Below are positions 56,640 through 64,000 of a stretch of DNA of 64,000 bases, piece by piece (the stretch's first letter is position 1; every line of letters begins with the position of its first letter). The stretch covers positions 14,472,253-14,536,252 of the forward strand of contig OU744725.1 of the NCBI GenBank assembly GCA_916613615.1, in the 5' to 3' direction. Both the position numbers and the translations under genes were made by a program. This stretch comes from Steromphala cineraria (taxonomy: Eukaryota; Mollusca; Gastropoda; Trochida; Trochidae). Below the pieces are notes generated by a model. That model did no database searches. It saw only the letters and a program-made list of their open reading frames with translations, and had not been told where the DNA came from.

Positions 56640-56790
56640 CGAACTGTCAGTTTTATGCCTTGCTGCTGACCCTTTTATTAAGTTTACTTTTCTGTGCTTG
56701 CTCTCAAGCCTTTTGGGACGCTACAGCAGCACAGAAAAGTAAAGGGTTGGTGGCAATGCATAAAACTACGGTCCAGAAACTGGTGTTAAC
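56640..56790. mobile_element. MITE with inverted ends (ctgtcagttttatg family), copy 2
   Basis: The left 'ctgtcagttttatgccttgc' with 'acttttctgtgctt' is mirrored by 'agcacagaaaagtaaa' and 'gcaatgcataaaacta'. Homologous to 5488-5678. The open frame over it is incidental. Confidence 0.7.
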
Positions 56791-58017
56791 TTGTAGTCCA
56801 AAGGACTTGTTGAGTAGCATTTATAGGAGTAGCATTTTGGAATTTATTTTTTCAGACATCTATCTTGTGGAAAAAAATCTTTATTCCAAGATCTCAAAAG
56901 AGATAGTTTCATTATTCTCAAGCATATATGGCACCCACTGTATGGATTAGTAACAAAGGTTTTTCTTTGAAATCTCAACTTTTCAACTGAGTAATATATA
57001 TTTGCTGAAAGTCGTATTTGTGCTGAAATGTTCTTAGAAAACGACCGAGAATATTTCCCAACCATTTTTGTCTAAATATCAAAAAAAAAATTGGGGTATG
57101 TGAGGTAATCATTGTTTTAAAAAGGCCAAAAACCATCTTAAACAACATGGAATATGCTTTGACTTAACCCAAAAATAAGGATCAGATACATTAATTCAGC
57201 TGCTTTTGCTTGTGCATCCTTATATCTGCATTTTCAATTTCTCTTTACCTGTTGTCCTTGCATTCAGTTATGTTGAGATCACCCCAAATTCCATGTGTGA
57301 GGTTGACCATCATCCTACCCACTCCCTGTCAGGCAGTCAGTGAGTACAGTACGACTGACTTCACCTATATTTCCCTACATTTCTCTGTATCCGGGCTTGG
57401 TGATTGGCTCAAGATAGAGTATATCCTTAGCTCATATTTGATTCATTGTTCAAATTCATGCAGATTGAATCCATACACATTGAAGTAATATGTCGTTGAC
57501 CTTACTCAACTCCCGTCTTGGTTTGTCCCTTTTTCATTGAAGTTAATTTTAGAATTTGGGTGTTGAGTCAAATAATAGAGAGTATGTAGAAAGAGCATGA
57601 TAATGATAAGCAATGTTTTTAGACTTATACCATATCAGTTACTAGATTATTAACATTCTGTCCTGTTTTCCTGAAAATATGTTTTGAACAAATTTATTAT
57701 CTCCAAGGGTTTGATAGCATTCCATCTGTTCGTTAATAATCTCTATTGGATGTTATCCCCAACGAAGAGAGGGTTTGAGACAGTCATCTTGTTTTCTGCA
57801 AATAAATGAAAATTATTGGCCAATAGGCAATACATAAGAATGACATATTTCCAAACTCAAGATATGTCCCCTGAATTCAGCTACTGGTGTAATATTAAAA
57901 GTATTAAATGATATTTTCCTTAGAAAAGATCTGGATTTTCTTTTCCTTTTTCATGCAATATGAGGGACCTTTTTATCTGTCATTGATTTTCATGCAAATA
58001 GTTGAAATAGTTGCTTA

Positions 58018-58225
58018 AAGGGGCAGTCCCATCAGGGTATTTATTGTGGAAACGAAATTCAAGTGGATATGCATCTAATGATATAAGTACACACAACCAG
58101 GCTGAATAATGTTCATGGGAGTAAAATTTTTATGTTGATTTATATTTGACAACTTGATAATGAAGAGCACACAAACGGTTTTACGTTTCCACAAAAAATA
58201 CCTTGACCAGTCTCCAAGTTTTTCC
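58018..58225. mobile_element. Inverted-repeat element, 'aggggcagtccc' start
   Basis: The left 'aggggcagtcccatcagggt' with 'atttattgtggaaacg' is mirrored by 'cgtttccacaaaaaatacct' and 'tgaccagtctcc'. TTAA sits at the left border (58014-58017). The start resembles the TTAA-flanked element at 46913. Non-coding. Confidence 0.6.
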
Positions 58226-59358
58226 TGGTTATATCTCCAAGTATGTGTCAACATTTCATCCGTGAGTAAAGCACTAAGAGTCCCGGAGGCAGTCAGCAAG
58301 TACAGTACACTTGATACACTTCACTCGTCTCTTCACTCGAATACTCACAGCAGTCTCACGTTGGCATGCATGTGTGTAGTCGGGCGTACCTAACCACACT
58401 GCCCTTGGGAATTGTGAAGGACAGGTTTGATTCAAGGCTCTTTACAACTAGCAGGATAATGAGAGTGTATGATACATTAAACTTGAAATACATGAAGCTA
58501 TCGATACTACGAAATATCACAATTTTAACTTTGTAATGATCTTAAATTACACAAGAAAGAATGATTTATTGATATTTAAAGAAAAGATGGATTGATAGTG
58601 AGGTAAATATAGATTGTATGCAAGGGGTTAGATTTGTTGGTTTAAATGGATTATGTATGACCTATTTTGACATACCGTTAGTTGATAACATGCAAGTAAA
58701 GTGTTAAAAAACATAAACAACTTCAGTAGTCAAAGAGCATATTCTGCTTTTGATTTTAGATAACATGCATTTATTTGTATTTCCTATATAAACTGCACTT
58801 GAAAATGAATATTGATAACGATAAGTTTGTTTTAATGAATTTTGGTTTTGGTTTGAGTTTATAATTCAAGATCGTAGTACAAAAAAGTTTTGAAATAGTA
58901 GAAGCCATATTTAGTTGAAGGGTGTCCAAACTTGGTTGAGGCTATTATTTTTCTTCTCAAACAGCCCAGCGCTTACTCTGAAAATCCCATTATATTAGGC
59001 CAAGGGAAGATGTTTCTCCCTTTCATACTTTGAGCCAGGGTGATCCTTGCAAAAGCATATGTCAGGGTTAGGAATAAGAAATAGTTACGAGTCCATTGCA
59101 GGTATTATGTATGATGGGCTAGTATATATAGCAATGACTTGGTAGTCTCATGTTCGTATCAAGAATGTCACCCTAACAGTTCATAACAATGACTTGCAGG
59201 GCCTAACACAAGGAAGTTGTGAACATCAAGCTGTATTTCCTAGAGTTGTTGCTATACAGTCATGTCCTGATACAATACACTAGATAAGCTGCATATCTGC
59301 GTATTTTGTGCAATGCCAGCATTAAGAAACACAATTGAATTTAACTGTTGGAGTACAG

Positions 59359-59469
59359 GGCCTGGATTTTCGAAACTCTCTTAGTGCTAAGATGGTCTTA
59401 AGCCAATGCTAAGGAATGTTACTTAAGACTATCTTAGGACTAAGAGAGCTTCGAAAATCTAAACCCAGG
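59359..59469. mobile_element. Foldback MITE, 111 bp
   Basis: 'gattttcgaaactctcttag', 'tgctaagatggtcttaag', a 19-bp loop, then 'cttaagactatcttaggact', 'aagagagcttcgaaaatc' and 'cccagg'. Arms of about 45 bp with few mismatches; non-coding. Confidence 0.8.
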
Positions 59470-61136
59470 TATGCAGACGTTTTCTTTAAAATTCAAAGTT
59501 GTCAGATTACTATGCGTACTGTATGTATGCGTATAAGTATTTAAACACTAGTGTATATTCATGGGCGGAACCACAACTCTGCATCAGTGTTTGATATATC
59601 AGCCGACGTCTAAATGTTCTTTTTAAGTTGTGGTGATAAGTACGGAGCTTCTAAAACTGTACAGCAATGTTGGTTGTGTAAAGGGAAACCACCTCATTAA
59701 TAATTTTAAGACATTTATGATAATATTTATTTGTACAGAAGAACCCAGTTTTGTAATATAATGAGGGTACACAGTCTCAATTTTATATAATTGTGGAAAA
59801 TCTAAGGAGTATCATTTTATAAAATACACTATCAAAATGAACTGTATGCAATGGTATTCAAATCAAGGAGTAAGTACCCAATAGGTCCAACATTTTTCTA
59901 GAGCACTGGATACGTATCACGTTATTAAAGAACAATACGATTCGATAAGGTACATGTCACTTTAACATTTACATGATACATTATTTTCAAAGTATTCTTG
60001 GAGAAAAAACTTATAACCTTGACAAACATCTTGTCTGTATCACGATGCAGACTTAATATCCCATTACATATATCGTCAGATTACGTATAACGATTCTCAA
60101 TGTATTGATATATTGTCACAACACCAGTGTTGACTAGCCTATATGTGATCTGGCTTGTACTTTCAGATTTACTCTGTTCCAATGGCTAGCTCTTTCAGAA
60201 GGGGTATTGAAGCCTGTACATAAAAAGAATTAAATTTTTTGATTCGTTTGAAGTTGAGATAGTTAAAATCATATTATGTGCTCGTTGAAAAGTCATTTCA
60301 ATGAATCATGTATGCTCGAGACAGTTCAAGGCCTGAGGGATCTGCAAAATCTATTTTTGATTTTGAAAAGGTTTTATATGACTTTTGAATTCTTTTTAGG
60401 TTTTAATGTCACATGCAGCTGCTACAGATTTAAAAAATTAGTCTTATTGAAGGTTATCTTCCTTAACTTCAAGTAGTAAGAACAGGTTTTGATGTCGACA
60501 CATAATTTTGAGGAAGTTATGTAGTTGTCAACTTTTTGGTATAAATGAGACTGATGTGAGGGGTTAAAGGATCTCTTTATACAGCCTAGTTTCCATTCAG
60601 AACGTCTAGACTTTATTGAAAGATATTGTTAAATAACAAGATCAAGGGAAGCATTTAAAAACACTTTTGAATATTACTATATTTTGGAATTAAGATGTTA
60701 ATATATTTGCTGTATTTTATGAATTTTGGATATTTATTTTAAATCGTTTCTGTATTCTATCAGGCCGTGACAATAAAGAAATGATAAAATATAATACAGG
60801 CCTCAAATAAAAAAATACTCTTCACTTAAAGGTCATGGTTAAGTTTTGACATTTGAGAATGATATGGTGATATATTTTATCATGACATTGCTCCATACAA
60901 TTTTATCATGTGTTCCATAAAACCACATACAATATATCTCACTGTCACATATTTGTAATTAAAATATATAAAAAACCAATGAAATGAAATTCTAGTTTTC
61001 TATGAAAATCAAACAGCCATGATAGTCAGAGACGAGTCAAAATCACCAGTCCCTTTCATTCACTAATTAAGTAACTAATTAAGTAACCCCTCAATTAACT
61101 CTTGTCAAGTTTTCAAAATCATATTTACCCACCGCA

Positions 61137-61357
61137 GGGGTCGAAACTAGTCCTATCGGGGTACTAGCCATTCGGACTAGTGAATTCCTGTGAGCACTAG
61201 CCCAAACATATTCTGACCAGCCAAATACACTGATATAATCATATTTTCTATAAATTCAACTAGTCCTTCGGACTATCAATGATTGCACTTTACTAGCCCA
61301 GCATCTTTTTTAATTGCCATTGGCTACCGGGCTAGTGGTAATTTCGAACCCTTTTAC
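61137..61357. mobile_element. 'aggggtcgaaactagtcc' inverted-repeat element
   Basis: The left end 'aggggtcgaaactagtccta' and right end 'gctagtggtaatttcgaacc' form imperfect inverted repeats. The inside is rich in 'actagcc/ggactagt' motifs. Related to 31335-31425 and the half-copy at 21866. Confidence 0.65.
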
Positions 61358-63694
61358 ACACTGAAAGCACAATTTTGTCCCGGTTTCGATCAAGATTGCG
61401 ACTTTATGACACTGAGCGGATGAGCCTAAATGTGAAACTATTCAGGATAGTCGGTACTTCTCAATAAAATGAAATCACTTTAAGGTCTGTCAAATCTACT
61501 CAAATGTGAGTCCAACAACGGCAAAGTGCTTTCTCATTTACCTTTTATTTCGAACCATGAAGTTAGCCAAATATCCATTGAGTGAAATCCAAAAAGATTT
61601 TTGTTACATATCTGTTGTAACCTTATAGAAACGATCACAAAATGAACCTTTGAATAATAAAATTTGGAAAACCTTTTACTGATAAAACCATCAATGATAT
61701 TGTAATTTTATTTACATAACATATGTGAGACATTTGAAGCAAAATTGCTGACAATGCATTTTAAACTATAGAGCATTGTTGTTTCTGAGTACCATTGTTT
61801 TGGATTGTTTCTGCAAACTAAGAGAAAATGTCCATAAGATGAAAGTTTTTTTAAAAATGGAAGTTGAAAAGTTTTTTGCTGATCAACCCACAATGCTTGA
61901 CCTTCACATGAGGAAATGGTTGCAGTAACTCCCAACTTGTACTGAGACTACAAGCATGGTCCTTTCTCTCAGGAATAGAATGTGAGTTTTGGCTTCTAGA
62001 CTTGCTTCCATACCTTCAATCCTTATTTTAATTTTTTTGACGAATGAGCTTGACTTTCGTACAGGAAGTAGGTGCATAACACCCAATTTGCACTTGGATT
62101 ACAGACTAAGTTATTTTGCTCAGGAACTTATTCCAACTTAACTTATAATCCATTCTTGACTTGCTAAGAATCTTTTTGATTGTTATATCTTGACGACTAT
62201 TGAACTTTCGCATCAAGTGGTTGCAGTAACCTCCATGTTCATTATGATAACAACTTGTCAGTTCTCCAGAAACACAAAAAGTCTTTTAATGCTGCAGAAA
62301 CACAACAAGTCTTTATATGAGGGTCAGCTTACTGTTCCTAGACTCTATCCCCGACCCCAAGATCATTATTATCAGTATTACTATGTTGATAAGTATTTCT
62401 TTAGTAATCAATAATATAAAGTCCTTCCCTCCCTTCAGAATTACTCAAGTCATATCTTCCTATGGAACCAATGTTACAAATGTTGTTTTTGCTTTCCAAA
62501 AAGCTCCTAGCAGTTTACATTTACAACAAAGATATTTTTCTTATTCTTACCAAAAGAGATTGGCTTATATGGATAGATAGGACAACAGTCTTATCAAAGG
62601 TTATTGGTACAGATTTGAATGCTCAGTTTGAAGGTAGGTTGCAGATTTTGTACAACTTACTTTTACTGTTACCTGTCAATTCAAGTTCTATACAATTCTC
62701 TGTAATAGATTATTTGGGGAGAAATAAGTAAGGAGGATATTAGGTTCTTAAGATCTGTTTAGAGAGCCTAGAAAAAGAGAAAGGTTGGCCCTATAAATGT
62801 TTTCAACTTTTGCATTGATTTCAGCAACAAAAAATCATATAATTATCTAAATATTCAACTTGCGCACTTGTTTAGTTGAAAAATCCTAGATTGTTCAGAT
62901 TTTGATATTGTTCTTGATTGGAATGTACTCAGTCTCAACACAATGACTGAAAATTAACAAGGAAACTTTTGGCAAGTCTATCTGTCTGGAGTCAGGTGCT
63001 TGACTTTAATTTGATTGCCATTCGGCTGCCTCTTTGGCTAATTCTGCATGTCTTATATTAGGCTCTTTCTAATTCAAGTGGTTGTCTTGAGTGTTTCACT
63101 GCAAAGAAAAGGTTAAATCTGGGTGTGAATCACGTGTAATTAGCGGTAATATTAACACTTGTAAAAGGTTGTATATATTTGTATAAGTTCATTTAAATGG
63201 TAGTCTTTTTGTAACAAATTGAAGTCATTTTATAACTCATTGTTGAATATTTCATGAATCAGTTTGAACAGAGATTTTATTATAATTATTATATTTAACA
63301 TTTCAGAATGGTAACATGTAAGTTCTCCCTTTAATGTTTATACCGGTATATTGTTATCCAAAGTACATTCGCAGACCTTAGTTCATGGGTTATGCGACTT
63401 GTTAACAATAAGTTGAGGTTAATGTCTCAGATAATCTAATTTAAGAAGTTGTAAGTTGGCTGACCAATCCCCGAAGAGCCCTAGAAGTGAGAATGCATTG
63501 GCCCAATCACAAGTTTAGCCAGTAATTGTGTAAAGGTTTGTATAATTTAGTCAATTTATTTAGGCAAAAAGAGCCGGATTGTTTCGCTTATTTGACAGTC
63601 AGATGTGAAAAGAAACTCCATGAGCAATAGTATTGCTGGGCCGTTATGTGACTTTCACAGATTCAGCAGGTAAAAACTAATAGGGGTGACGATC

Positions 63695-64000
63695 GAGCCC
63701 CATACGATAGCAAGTCTATTGTGAGTAACTATTGCGATCGCGATGGTCTATTGCAGAGTACTATTGCGTTAGTTAATAAATAAAGGCAAAGCCACATTTT
63801 GCGGTTTTCATCAACAAGAATTATATCTTCTGTAACTTACAGTTGCTATTTTATCTCTCAGCAATCTGTTTACTGTGTTCCAGCATTTTCCAAATGTCAG
63901 AAGATGTGTTTTTGTGTGAATTTTACTTTTAACATTGAACAAAACAACTAATTGACTAAAATGTCGATACTATTGATAGCTAGACGTGACAAGGATACTA
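63695..64000 (+). repeat. Dispersed 'tattgcgatag' repeat, copy 2 (cut by window end)
   Basis: Matches 28694-29056 block by block: 'tctattgtgagtaactattg', 'tctattgca', 'gtttactgtgttcca', 'gaattttacttttaac', 'gactaaaatgtcgatactat' and 'ctagacgtg'. It runs off the end of the window. Confidence 0.7.

Larger units (their letters stand above)
50135..64000 (+). other. FOXO intron 1, extends past window end
   Basis: From the donor at 50135 to the window end no second FOXO exon is found: no RHNLSLH-like frame or other long open frame. The intron is at least 13.9 kb. Long first introns inside the forkhead exon pair are usual for FOXO genes. It contains only the repeats listed separately; the remainder is AT-rich sequence in which I see nothing. 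Confidence 0.75.

Noticed and set aside
50135..64000. Second exon of FOXO within the window
   Set aside because: No frame encoding the expected forkhead second half (NSIRHN...) was found after the donor at 50134; it must lie downstream.

Overview
The window is AT-rich animal nuclear DNA: spliced genes with GT-AG introns, very little coding sequence, and a heavy load of small DNA transposons, SINEs and broken LINEs. Dispersed repeats with pyrimidine (GTCC/GTCT) tracts and 'accttgacc' motifs, and others opening with 'tatgtccccc', are typical of bivalve molluscs. I infer a bivalve; the species cannot be read from the sequence.

Four spliced gene models are supported. (1) Plus strand, 1135-10958: eight exons encoding a 225-aa basic/proline-rich protein I do not recognise. 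(2) Minus strand, 38128-12264: a complete 28-exon TEX11 (SPO22/ZIP4-type meiotic crossover factor). All splice phases agree and the product is 931 aa, close to the roughly 940 aa of the mammalian protein. (3) Plus strand, about 40982-42820: a five-coding-exon model for a 195-aa acidic, probably coiled-coil protein of unknown function. (4) Plus strand, from 49787: exon 1 of FOXO, with the N-terminal Akt site and the first half of the forkhead domain. It splices at 50134 into an intron that fills the rest of the window. Genes 1 and 2 converge; genes 2 and 3 diverge across a repeat-rich 2.7-kb spacer.

Layout: 1-1134 upstream flank with a consensus CRE; 1135-11377 gene 1, whose introns hold a 77-bp tandem array, a large 'GTCC' element array and a degraded THAP-bearing (Kolobok-like) transposon; 11378-12222 convergent spacer; 12223-38128 TEX11, whose introns hold a SINE, a 5'-truncated LINE with clear target-site duplications, three elements with 9-bp target duplications (one a foldback element built from iterated 'gtcaaaatggcca'), and partial duplications of its own exons; 38129-40981 inverted-repeat elements; 40982-42820 gene 3; 42821-49786 repeats, including a TTAA-flanked element with a LINE nested in it, then the FOXO upstream region; 50135-64000 FOXO intron 1 with several hairpin elements.

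The most unusual theme is that the tandem duplications repeatedly cross an exon/intron border and so copy real splice sites into introns: the gene 1 exon 2 donor, the TEX11 exon 12 acceptor and the TEX11 exon 16 donor. A palindromic element also contains the TEX11 exon 13 donor. No operon, CRISPR array or other prokaryotic-type system is present.
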